Shown in pieces: positions 7,614 to 14,798 of a stretch of DNA of 64,000 bases. The position numbers and the translations under genes were made by a program. A model generated the notes under the pieces. It saw nothing but the letters and a program-made list of their open reading frames with translations. It did not search any database and was not told the origin of the DNA. Origin of the DNA: a virus. The stretch lies in the IMG/VR virus record IMGVR_UViG_3300017992_000019, positions 1 to 64,000 of that record; one strand, written 5' to 3'. The first letter of the stretch is position 1. Every line of letters starts with the position of its first letter.

Positions 7614-8237
7614 TTGACAGATCGTCTTGACATAGAAAAACTCGAGCACGCCGGCCGGGTCGCGAATGTCCTATCGAAGATCGAGGAGGGCAAGACCGAC
7701 TCGGAGATCATGGGCGAGCTCTCCCTCGAGGCCGAGGTATACTACCAGATCAAAAACGAGGCACTTGCTCTCGAGGCCGACAATCTCCGCGGTCGACGCA
7801 CCGAGGAGATATACGCTCAATATGTGATTCAGCAAGCCGGTTGCATTCGCGACCTCACCGAAATGAGCAAAAAGTTCGACAGCAAAAAACACTACACCGC
7901 GCTCGTCTCGGCCGTGAAAGCGCGTTCCGATATTTACGACAAGGTGATCAAGGTCGGGCAAGACTTTGGTCTGATCGAAAGGAAAGCGGAGCGACGCGAG
8001 CTCGCGGTCGGGGTTGTCGTTGCCAAACTTGGCGACGAGGAATTGCGAGCGACGATCGCGCATGAGCTCCTCAAGCTCGAGGAGCTTATGCAATCGATCG
8101 GTGACGCAAACTTGATCGATATCGATCCCGGAACACTTCACCGCTCCGCTCCGTTGCTACCACCCGGAGAGAAACCGCGCACGAATAAGGCGAAAGCCAA
8201 CAAGGTGCACCGCGGCCGAAAGGTGGTCAAGGAGTGA
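7614..8237 (+). CDS. Probable terminase small subunit
   Basis: The start is placed at TTG 7614 because GGAGGG lies 9 nt upstream. The in-frame ATG 7587 has no ribosome binding site and overlaps the possible -10 element. The 207-residue protein is highly helical: an N-terminal region that could hold an HTH (LSKIEEGKTDSEIMGELS), a long central helical part (TALVSAVKARSDIYDKVIKVGQDFGLI) and a basic C-terminal tail. This layout fits phage small terminases, which recognise packaging DNA and regulate the large subunit. It lies upstream of the large terminase, though with eight genes between. No decisive motif exists, so the call rests on shape and position. Confidence 0.5.
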   Translation: MTDRLDIEKLEHAGRVANVLSKIEEGKTDSEIMGELSLEAEVYYQIKNEALALEADNLRGRRTEEIYAQYVIQQAGCIRDLTEMSKKFDSKKHYTALVSAVKARSDIYDKVIKVGQDFGLIERKAERRELAVGVVVAKLGDEELRATIAHELLKLEELMQSIGDANLIDIDPGTLHRSAPLLPPGEKPRTNKAKANKVHRGRKVVKE

Positions 8238-8243
8238 GAGCGA

Positions 8244-8816
8244 ATGTCCGAAAAACGATTGACGGTTTGTGTCGACCTCAACGGGGTGCTTGACACTTAC
8301 AAGGGTTGGCAGGGTTCCGAGCATTGGGATCCCCCGCGGCCGGGCGCTTATGAGTTCCTCGAGGAGCTCAACACCCGAGGGTTTCGAGTTGTGATCCTCT
8401 CGACGAAAGATCCCGCGGGTGTCGACGCATGGTTGCGCTCACATGGTCTCGCCGAGTATGTCGACGAGGTCACCGATCGCAAGGTGCCGGCGATCGCATA
8501 CGTCGACGATCGCGCCGTCCGTTTTTGCGGTGACTACAAGCAAGCACTCGCCGAGATCAACAATCCTCCATTCTGGAAAGCCGAGACGTCGGCGCCCGGT
8601 TGCATAACACCCGAGGCGCTCGCGCAAGCGTTCCACGAAACCTATGAGCGACTTGCTCCCTTTTTCGAGTATTCGACGCGCAAGGCGAGCTCGGTGCCGT
8701 GGGCAAAGGTGCCGCAAAAAAATCGCGACCTCATGGTCGCGACTGCCCGCGACGTGCTCAAGTGGATCCAGGATCAAGAGAGAAATTCCGACGAGGAGGC
8801 AACCGATCCCGGGTAG
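8244..8816 (+). CDS. HAD-like phosphatase family protein
   Basis: 190 residues. HAD motif I reads VCVDLNGVLD, with D11 as nucleophile and N13 in place of the usual second Asp; motif II is ILSTKD (S53/T54); K80 may serve as motif III; motif IV is YVDDRAV (D88-D89). Cap insertions are minimal. The C-terminal 90 residues are extra and helical. The D-to-N change in motif I removes the general acid of classical phosphatases. Catalysis may therefore be altered, or the protein may act on a different leaving group. The substrate is unknown. It lies between the putative TerS and a terminator. Confidence 0.65.
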   Translation: MSEKRLTVCVDLNGVLDTYKGWQGSEHWDPPRPGAYEFLEELNTRGFRVVILSTKDPAGVDAWLRSHGLAEYVDEVTDRKVPAIAYVDDRAVRFCGDYKQALAEINNPPFWKAETSAPGCITPEALAQAFHETYERLAPFFEYSTRKASSVPWAKVPQKNRDLMVATARDVLKWIQDQERNSDEEATDPG

Positions 8817-8835
8817 TGTTCCAAAACCAGATCCT

Positions 8836-8860
8836 CGGCCGGCCGCGCGCCGGCCGTTTT
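8836..8860 (+). terminator. Rho-independent terminator after the HAD gene
   Basis: A perfect 8-bp GC stem CGGCCGGC/GCCGGCCG with a 5-nt loop (8836-8856) is followed by TTTT. It lies 20 nt after the HAD stop and before the next ribosome binding site. Confidence 0.7.
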
Positions 8861-8876
8861 CAGTTTGGAGGATCGC

Positions 8877-9137
8877 ATGACCAAGGATTTCAAGTTTCAA
8901 CTCGGGCCGCTCGCATGGGGCGAACGCGGAGTGCGACGCACTCCTCGGGGAGGTTACTCGACAACATCGATCGACGGGTGGGTCTGGTTGTTTCTTGGTC
9001 TTTGGTTGAGGAGAAACCGAAACCATGATCAGGATGGGAGACAAACTGATCTGCGATCGAGAATGTCCTTTTGTCAACGAGTGCCCGTACTACGGATTTT
9101 CAGTGAGTGGGCACGCCTCGCATTGCGAGGTGGTTGA
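8877..9137 (+). CDS. Uncertain small gene, 86 aa, overlapping the next
   Basis: ATG 8877 has a good ribosome binding site (TTTGGAGGATCGC). The first 45 or so codons read like a real protein (MTKDFKFQLGPLAWGERG, then a Trp-rich hydrophobic GWVWLFLGLWL segment that could be one membrane span). The last 38 codons overlap the next gene out of frame and look like shadow sequence. The gene may be real and simply overlap. Its true end could also be earlier through a frameshift near 9010. Confidence 0.4.
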   Translation: MTKDFKFQLGPLAWGERGVRRTPRGGYSTTSIDGWVWLFLGLWLRRNRNHDQDGRQTDLRSRMSFCQRVPVLRIFSEWARLALRGG

Positions 9138-9243
9138 CGTCAACCCCCCTCATGCCGTTGTCGCAACACCGATCGCGGAAACAAGATCAGTCGAACGCAC
9201 CGTGCAGACTTTCAAGGTGCAACCTCACTTGCGGGAGGTGTGA
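9025..9243 (+). CDS. Cysteine-rich small protein, 72 aa
   Basis: ATG 9025 follows GAGGAGAAACC. Four Cys residues in the first half (CDRECPFVNECPYYG and HCE) could bind zinc or form a small cluster; the C terminus is Val/Thr-rich. It precedes the membrane zincin by 2 nt. No family recognised. Confidence 0.55.
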   Translation: MIRMGDKLICDRECPFVNECPYYGFSVSGHASHCEVVDVNPPHAVVATPIAETRSVERTVQTFKVQPHLREV

Positions 9244-9245
9244 CA

Positions 9246-9974
9246 ATGGCGAAAGCAAATCTTTTCGACGCCGGGGTGCAGTTGGTCAAACAGACGATCC
9301 CGGATTTCGAGATCAGGTACAAAAACGAGTCGTGGTCGAGCAAGGTGCTCGCGGTGCTTGTCTGGATCTTCAATCGCGACTATCTCAAAAAGTACACAAC
9401 AACGCGATACCCGAGAGTCTATTTTCCCTCGAGGGAATTCGTCTCGGGAAATACGACGCGCGCTTTCAAGATCCTAATGCACGAATTTGTGCACCTATGG
9501 GATCGAAAATCAAAAGGTTGGTTTCGATTCACGCTCGGATATCTTTTCCCTCAGATCCTCGCGCTTGTTTTTCTCGTGCTCCTTGTCGTTGCACTCGTTG
9601 CGCCGACGCCGGGCCCGGTCGCGTGGATCAAGTGGGTCGTGGTTGCCGTGCTCGGGATCGGAACGCTCGTCTCGGTCGCGCCGCTCCCGGCGCCGCTCCG
9701 CACAAAGCTCGAGCTCCGCGGGTATGCAATGAATCTCGCGGTCAACTTTTGGAGGCATGGATCGATCCGCGAGTCGTCGTTCGATTGGATCATTCCGAAG
9801 TTTACCGGGTGGGATTATTACCGGATGTGGCCGTATGAAAACGACGTTCGGCGCCGGCTGGTAAACCTCAAGCTCGCGATCGAGGACGGCCGGATCCGGC
9901 ACGAGGATCAGGAGGGGGGCACGGCGATCCCGTATGCTCTCGTCGAGGACTTGATCAAGGATCTGGACAAGTAG
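9246..9974 (+). CDS. Membrane-associated zincin-like metallopeptidase
   Basis: 242 residues. ATG 9246 is preferred over an in-frame GTG at 9240 because GGGAGGT precedes it. The zinc motif HEFVH is at residues 79-83 (MHEFVHLWD), followed by two hydrophobic segments (about 105-130 and 138-162) that should span the membrane. The region after them (RGYAMNLAVNFW) could supply the third ligand, but this is not certain. HExxH proteins of this shape in phages are uncharacterised. Possible roles are host membrane or periplasmic protein cleavage, or modification of the cell during infection. The gene stands apart from the lysis cassette. Confidence 0.6.
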   Translation: MAKANLFDAGVQLVKQTIPDFEIRYKNESWSSKVLAVLVWIFNRDYLKKYTTTRYPRVYFPSREFVSGNTTRAFKILMHEFVHLWDRKSKGWFRFTLGYLFPQILALVFLVLLVVALVAPTPGPVAWIKWVVVAVLGIGTLVSVAPLPAPLRTKLELRGYAMNLAVNFWRHGSIRESSFDWIIPKFTGWDYYRMWPYENDVRRRLVNLKLAIEDGRIRHEDQEGGTAIPYALVEDLIKDLDK

Positions 9975-10020
9975 GTTTTTCATGTGGTAACAGGGATCAT
10001 TCGGCGCCGGAGGATCGTGC

Positions 10021-10308
10021 ATGACCGAGGAGGGCAAACCGGAAGTTCATTTTGCAACGTGGACGATCTGGAAACTCCCGCCCGAGGAGGAGGGCAAGCG
10101 TTGGCGAATGCAATGCAGTACATGCGGCGACGATCTCGAGCTCGCCGTTGTGTTCCCCTTGCAAGCTCTCCGACTCTGTCCTCGTTGTGTCAAAAAGATC
10201 CACGGTCAACTAATCAACCAAGCCCCCAGTTCCGAAACCGGGACAGGCCCGGCATGTGGCCTAGTGTCGACGCCGTCAAGGGGCGATACACCGAAAAAGG
10301 AGGTGTAG
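10021..10308 (+). CDS. Zinc-ribbon protein, 95 aa
   Basis: Two CxxC pairs, CSTC (about residues 37-40) and CPRC (about 58-61), make a treble-clef or ribbon-like zinc site in an otherwise charged protein with a disordered C-terminal tail. Start ATG 10021 has GGAGGATCG upstream. It ends 1 nt before the next start. Function unknown. Small zinc ribbons are common in phages and can act as transcription or packaging accessories. Confidence 0.6.
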   Translation: MTEEGKPEVHFATWTIWKLPPEEEGKRWRMQCSTCGDDLELAVVFPLQALRLCPRCVKKIHGQLINQAPSSETGTGPACGLVSTPSRGDTPKKEV

Positions 10309-10309
10309 G

Positions 10310-10621
10310 ATGGGCTCAGGAGTTTCTCGCAAAGTGACAGGTTCCTTTTACGGGACAGGATCGGATCTCAACGTGCGGACCGTTGGGTTCCGGCCGTCGT
10401 ATGTCCGAATCCTCAACGTCGACGGTGACGCCGACGCCGAATGGATCGAAGGCATGGCCGACGATTCCATGCGGAAGGTTGTCACGTCCGGCGCGGGCAC
10501 GACCGACATTTCGCTCGTGACCTCCGACGGGATCACCCCGTTGTCCGACGGATTCACGCTCGGGTCGGATTCCGACCTCAACGTGAGCGGTGAGCTCGTG
10601 CGGTACGTCGCGATCGACTAG
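10310..10621 (+). CDS. Putative small virion structural protein, 103 aa
   Basis: A beta-rich protein (VTGSFYGTGSDLNVR, GFRPSYVRILNVDGD, EWIEGM) with no Cys or catalytic motif. The pattern of a GF-P-YVR-I-N strand after a G-T-G turn resembles small decoration or fibre domains seen in other phages, from memory rather than a search. A good ribosome binding site (AAAGGAGGTGTAGG) suggests strong expression. It is followed by a large inverted repeat and then two paralogous structural genes. Confidence 0.5.
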   Translation: MGSGVSRKVTGSFYGTGSDLNVRTVGFRPSYVRILNVDGDADAEWIEGMADDSMRKVVTSGAGTTDISLVTSDGITPLSDGFTLGSDSDLNVSGELVRYVAID

Positions 10622-10640
10622 ATCGTCGGCCCGCAAGGTT

Positions 10641-10729
10641 GAGGAGACCGACCGAAGGTTCCGATCGATTGACCTCCCTTTCCCCCCCGGGGAGAATTTC
10701 GCGACGGCCGGAGGTCGGTCTCCTCTTTT
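10641..10729 (+). terminator. 13-bp inverted repeat with U-run
   Basis: GAGGAGACCGACC (10641-10653) pairs perfectly with GGTCGGTCTCCTC (10713-10725), which is followed by TTTT. The 59-nt loop contains smaller GC hairpins. This may terminate or attenuate transcription between two small structural genes. The long loop is unusual for a simple terminator. Confidence 0.55.
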
Positions 10730-10747
10730 CCCACAAAGGAGAACGCA

Positions 10748-11140
10748 ATGCCCGCAGAAGAAATCCAAAGCGCGCCAAAACGGGCACCCGAATTCGTGAC
10801 GCACAGATTCCTCGACAATGCAAACGATCCTCTCAACGTGACCGACAAGGCAACCGGGATCAACATGGCCGGGAAACGGTACGCCGCGATCCAGGTGCAC
10901 CCGGACGGCGGATCAAATCCGGCCGTGAGCGTGCACTTTTGGTCGGAGGCATTCGGGAAATTTGTTCAGGAGCACACCGCGCTCGACTTCGCAGCAAAGG
11001 GCGTCGACGTGCCGTGGGCAACGACTGTCGAGTGTCTCGGCCGGATCATGTTGGTCAAGATCACGGGCGGCAACTACGATGCGATTCCGGCCGGCAAGAA
11101 ATGCCGGATCTTAGTTGCCGGTTTCGACGGTCACGACTGA
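10748..11140 (+). CDS. Putative virion protein, paralogue 1
   Basis: 130 residues after AAAGGAGAACGCA. It is clearly paralogous with the next gene: both contain APEFVxHRFLxxANDP, then GINMxGxR, then AVSVHFWS, GKFxxEHTxxDFAAK and VECLGRIMLVK in the same order. The protein is beta-rich and lacks catalytic residues. Tandem paralogues before the large terminase, with strong ribosome binding sites, fit decoration or accessory head or tail proteins made in large amounts. No named family recognised. Confidence 0.6.
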   Translation: MPAEEIQSAPKRAPEFVTHRFLDNANDPLNVTDKATGINMAGKRYAAIQVHPDGGSNPAVSVHFWSEAFGKFVQEHTALDFAAKGVDVPWATTVECLGRIMLVKITGGNYDAIPAGKKCRILVAGFDGHD

Positions 11141-11150
11141 GGAGAGGATC

Positions 11151-11534
11151 ATGAGTTTAGTCAATCAGAGCTCGCCGAAACAGGCGCCGGAATTTGTGCA
11201 CCATAGGTTTCTCGAGGAGGCCAACGACCCGGCCGACGTGACGACAAGGGGATCCGGGATCAACATGCAAGGCAATCGTTTTGCATTGATCGACGTGAAA
11301 CCCGAGGGCGGTGCGACGCCGGCCGTGAGCGTTCATTTTTGGTCGGCATCGGTCGGAAAGTTTCTCGCGGAACACACCTCGATCGACTTTGCCGCGAAAG
11401 CGGCAAATGTTGGCTGGCAAGCGGTGGTCGAGTGTCTCGGTCGGATCATGTTGGTCAAGGTCACGAGCGGCAACGGCGGTGCCGGAGAGAAAACGACGAT
11501 CTCGGTCGCAGGTTTCGACGAGCACGTGCGATAA
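11151..11534 (+). CDS. Putative virion protein, paralogue 2
   Basis: 127 residues. ATG 11151 follows GAGGAGAGGATC. By eye it is roughly half identical to the preceding gene along its length and must come from a tandem duplication. Differences cluster at the termini and in the segment after the conserved LVKxTxGN. The duplication suggests either a hetero-oligomer or divergence in binding specificity. Confidence 0.6.
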   Translation: MSLVNQSSPKQAPEFVHHRFLEEANDPADVTTRGSGINMQGNRFALIDVKPEGGATPAVSVHFWSASVGKFLAEHTSIDFAAKAANVGWQAVVECLGRIMLVKVTSGNGGAGEKTTISVAGFDEHVR

Positions 11535-11546
11535 AAGGCGGCGTGT

Positions 11547-13025
11547 ATGGGTGGATCGGTTGTACCGTTGCTCGAGGGCAACCCTCGAGCTCTAGCAGAC
11601 GCGACACGCGCGCAACTCGAGGATCTCTATTCTCATTATAGAGGCATGAGCAACGAGTTGATCCGGCGTGCGGTGATCGAACGCAACCGGATCGATATCC
11701 TTGCGGTCATGATCCTCGGGTATGAAGTGCAACCGTTTCACCTTGCAATGTTGATCTATCAATTCGCACACCCCGACAATCTGCAACTTGTCTACCGCGG
11801 CGCCGGCAAGTCGACGATCTGTACCGTGGTCAAAGCGATTCACCTCCTCCTCAAGAATCCCGACTTGCGGATCCTCCTCGCGAGCAAGACAACGAGCAAC
11901 GCGAAATCGTTTCTCAAGGAGATCAAGAATCACTTTGAGGGCAACCAACGACTCGCGGATATTTTCGGCGAGTATTACGATCCGCGGCGCGTCTCGAAGT
12001 GGGACGAATTCGAGATCGAGGTGCTCCCGCGGACCAAGCCATACAAGGAGCCGTCGATCGCGTGTTGTGGTTGTGACGCGACGATCGTCTCGCGACACGT
12101 CGACGTGATCATTGCAGACGACTTGATCGACGAGGAGAACAGCCGGACGCGCTACATGCGCGAGAAAGTGCGGACGTGGTACTACCAAACCCTCGAGCCG
12201 TGTCTCGAGCCTCCCGACTCGGAGGTCGAGCACCGCGGAGAATACCACCGACTCGGAACGCGGTATCACTACGACGACCTATACGGTCACTTGATCCTCA
12301 ACGAGCTCAAGGAGCATCACCAGATCATTCCGGCGCTCGACGAGGAGGGGCGATCCCCTTGGCCGGAGAAACACACGCCGGCATGGTTTGAGAGCAAGAA
12401 AGAAAAGTCGGGCACGATCATTTTCAACGCGCAATATCAATGCGACACCGAGGCAATGAAAGGCGCGGTGTTCCAATACGACGATTGCCAGATCATTGAC
12501 GACGCCGACATACCGCGATCGCTTCGCATTTATCAGGGCACCGACCTCGCCGTGAGTGAAAAGGAGACCCGGGACAACGCGCAATTCGCGACGGTCATGA
12601 TCGGGTTGGATATCTCCGACAACATTTACGTGCTCGATTATTTCCTCGGTTACCTTTCGTTTCCAAAGCAGACGAAAAAGGCGCTTGAGTTGTATGATAC
12701 GCACGACCCGATCCGATCGGGTGTCGAGTCGAATGCGTACCAAAAAGCGTTCTACCAGCAAGTCAAGCACGAGGATCGCAACCTTCGATTTATCCCGATC
12801 TATACCGACAAGGACAAAATGACCCGCGCGCTCAAGTTGCAACCTCTATTCGAGGGCAAGCGGGTTTTTTTCCGGCGCAACATGGCGCCGTTGATCGATC
12901 AGTTCGTGCTTTTCCCGGGGTACAAACTCCGCGACGGGCTCGACGCATTCGATCTCGCATATCGCACGAGTCGCAAGAGAAAAAAAAGGAGAGCCGGCCG
13001 GTCGGAGGAGCCCGGTCTCCTTTAG
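11547..13025 (+). CDS. terL: Terminase large subunit
   Basis: 492 residues. ATPase: Walker A-like YRGAGKST at about residues 86-93, Walker B VDVIIADD around 187-194. The ATPase centre is followed by an RNase H-like nuclease: GTDLAVS (about residue 332, first catalytic Asp) and a C-terminal DAFDLAYR (last acidic residue). It translocates DNA into the prohead and cleaves concatemers at the portal vertex. Start ATG 11547 leaves a 12-nt gap after the preceding gene. The basic C-terminal tail (RKRKKRRAGR) may contact the portal or DNA. The portal gene follows immediately, the usual order. Confidence 0.92.
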   Translation: MGGSVVPLLEGNPRALADATRAQLEDLYSHYRGMSNELIRRAVIERNRIDILAVMILGYEVQPFHLAMLIYQFAHPDNLQLVYRGAGKSTICTVVKAIHLLLKNPDLRILLASKTTSNAKSFLKEIKNHFEGNQRLADIFGEYYDPRRVSKWDEFEIEVLPRTKPYKEPSIACCGCDATIVSRHVDVIIADDLIDEENSRTRYMREKVRTWYYQTLEPCLEPPDSEVEHRGEYHRLGTRYHYDDLYGHLILNELKEHHQIIPALDEEGRSPWPEKHTPAWFESKKEKSGTIIFNAQYQCDTEAMKGAVFQYDDCQIIDDADIPRSLRIYQGTDLAVSEKETRDNAQFATVMIGLDISDNIYVLDYFLGYLSFPKQTKKALELYDTHDPIRSGVESNAYQKAFYQQVKHEDRNLRFIPIYTDKDKMTRALKLQPLFEGKRVFFRRNMAPLIDQFVLFPGYKLRDGLDAFDLAYRTSRKRKKRRAGRSEEPGLL

Positions 13026-13034
13026 GAGGAAACA

Positions 13035-14798
13035 ATGACCGACGCCGCGAAAAAAACACAAAAGGAATTCTCCGGCCGGAGCGCAAGGCGCAACGTCCGA
13101 GCTCTCGTCTTTCCGATTCGCAAGCAAGAGTCGATCACCGAGACCGCGAAAGGAAAGTCGAAACAACTGCCCGAGGATCCTCTCGAGAATCTGATCGAGA
13201 CGGGCGAAGTGATCGAGCCTCCTTTCGAGATGCTCACCCTTGCCATGTTATCGGAACACTCAACCGAGCTCGGGCAATGTATCGCGGCAATGGAAACCAA
13301 CATTGAAGCATTCGGGCATCGGTTGATCCCGCGGGTCAATATCGAAAAGCCCGACCTCACCGACGACGAGAAAAAGATCGTCGGGCAAGTCAAGGCCGAG
13401 AGGATCCAGCTCGACAACTTTTTTGCGTATGCCGCGTTCCCTGATTCCTTTACCAAGTTTCGACGCAAGCTCCGCGTCGATCTCGAGCACACGGGGAACG
13501 CTTATTTTGAGGTGATCCGAAACGTCGCCGGCAAGATCCAAGCATTCTCGCACGTGCCGTCGTATCAAATGCGACTCGCGAAGCTCGAGCCCGATTTCGA
13601 TCTGTACGACGTGCCAATGTTGCAGATCCAAAAAGACGGTTCGATCGCAATTGAGACGATCAAGGCGAGTCGTCGCTTTCGCCGTTTCGTACAAGGCCGG
13701 ATATTGCACCGGCGCGATCTTTCTTTTGCCGGTGGTCTTGCAGTCCGTTGGTTCAAGGAATTCGGAGACCCGAGGCACTATGATTGCGACACCGGCGAAA
13801 TGGAATCCGAAAAGAAAAAGATTCCGGTCGAGAAACGCGCAAACGAGATCGTGCACCTCAAGCTCTACTCGTCGCGTTCGCCGTATGGGATCCCCCGGTA
13901 CGTCGGCAACCTGCTTTCGATCTTCGGCGATCGTGCGTCCGAGGAGATCAACTATATTACGTTTTCAAACAACAACATCCCGTCAATGTTTCTCCTTGTG
14001 AGCAACGGACAACTCACTCAAGGGTCGATCGACAGGATCAAGGATTTCACCGAGGCGCAGATCCAGGGGCAAGACAATTTTTCAAAGTTCATTATCGTCG
14101 AGGCCGAGTCGCCGGAGGTCGAGGGAGAGGATTCCGGGCAAGTCAAGATCGACGTCAAGCCTCTCACCTCGGAACAGCACAAGGATGCTCTATTTCAAAA
14201 CTACTCGAAAAACAACCAAGACAAGATCCGGCGCGCGTTCCGGTTGCCTCCTCTCCTCGTCGGCCGGACCGACGAATACACGAGAGCAACGGTCGAGGCG
14301 TCGCGGCGCATGGCCGACGAGCAAGTGTTCGCGCCGGAGCGCGACGACTTTGACGACTTCATAAATTTGAGGATCTTTCCTGCAATGGGTTACCCGTTGC
14401 ATCGGTACAAAACCAACTCACCCAACACGACCGACAACACCGAGCTTGTCAAGATCCTCGCCGGCGCCGAGAAAACGGGCGGCATGACTCCGAGGATCGC
14501 GCGGATCATGCTCGAGGATATCCTCGGGTTTGAGCTCCCTCCTTTCCCGGAAGGTTTCCCGGTCGACCGGCCTTTCTCCGAGACAATGGCGCAGGCCGTG
14601 AAAAACAAGGCCGACCCTGCCGAGGTTGGTCAACAGGTGACCGCGCTCAAGGCGATCGAAATGCTCACCGGATCAGACCTCCCCGATCTTTTCGAGGAGG
14701 CGGCAACGGTCGATCGTCTCGAGCGTATGCGCGAGCGTCTTGAAAAGCGTTGGCGCGAGGAGGTCGAGGCGATTCCTCACGAGCACGGGGAGGAGTAG
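13035..14798 (+). CDS. Portal protein (PBSX-like family)
   Basis: 587 residues after a TAGGAGGAAACA ribosome binding site. Order and length match phage portals: an N-terminal arm, the wing (HTGNAYFEVIRN, FSHVPSYQMRLAKLEPDFD), the conserved LKLYSSRSPYGIPRYVGNL segment and NNNIPSMFLLVSNG before the stem/clip region, and a long helical C terminus. The segment SPYGIPR is characteristic of the PBSX portal family. It forms the dodecameric DNA channel, docks TerL and nucleates the procapsid. It ends directly at the next start codon. Confidence 0.88.
   Translation: MTDAAKKTQKEFSGRSARRNVRALVFPIRKQESITETAKGKSKQLPEDPLENLIETGEVIEPPFEMLTLAMLSEHSTELGQCIAAMETNIEAFGHRLIPRVNIEKPDLTDDEKKIVGQVKAERIQLDNFFAYAAFPDSFTKFRRKLRVDLEHTGNAYFEVIRNVAGKIQAFSHVPSYQMRLAKLEPDFDLYDVPMLQIQKDGSIAIETIKASRRFRRFVQGRILHRRDLSFAGGLAVRWFKEFGDPRHYDCDTGEMESEKKKIPVEKRANEIVHLKLYSSRSPYGIPRYVGNLLSIFGDRASEEINYITFSNNNIPSMFLLVSNGQLTQGSIDRIKDFTEAQIQGQDNFSKFIIVEAESPEVEGEDSGQVKIDVKPLTSEQHKDALFQNYSKNNQDKIRRAFRLPPLLVGRTDEYTRATVEASRRMADEQVFAPERDDFDDFINLRIFPAMGYPLHRYKTNSPNTTDNTELVKILAGAEKTGGMTPRIARIMLEDILGFELPPFPEGFPVDRPFSETMAQAVKNKADPAEVGQQVTALKAIEMLTGSDLPDLFEEAATVDRLERMRERLEKRWREEVEAIPHEHGEE

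Noticed and set aside
7306-7617. Frameshifted extension of the HTH gene encoding the double-hairpin peptide
   Set aside because: The intergenic copy can be read as LTGVVNDTGRETVSLEG in another frame, but no slippery site or start connects it to the HTH gene. It is better treated as an intergenic element.
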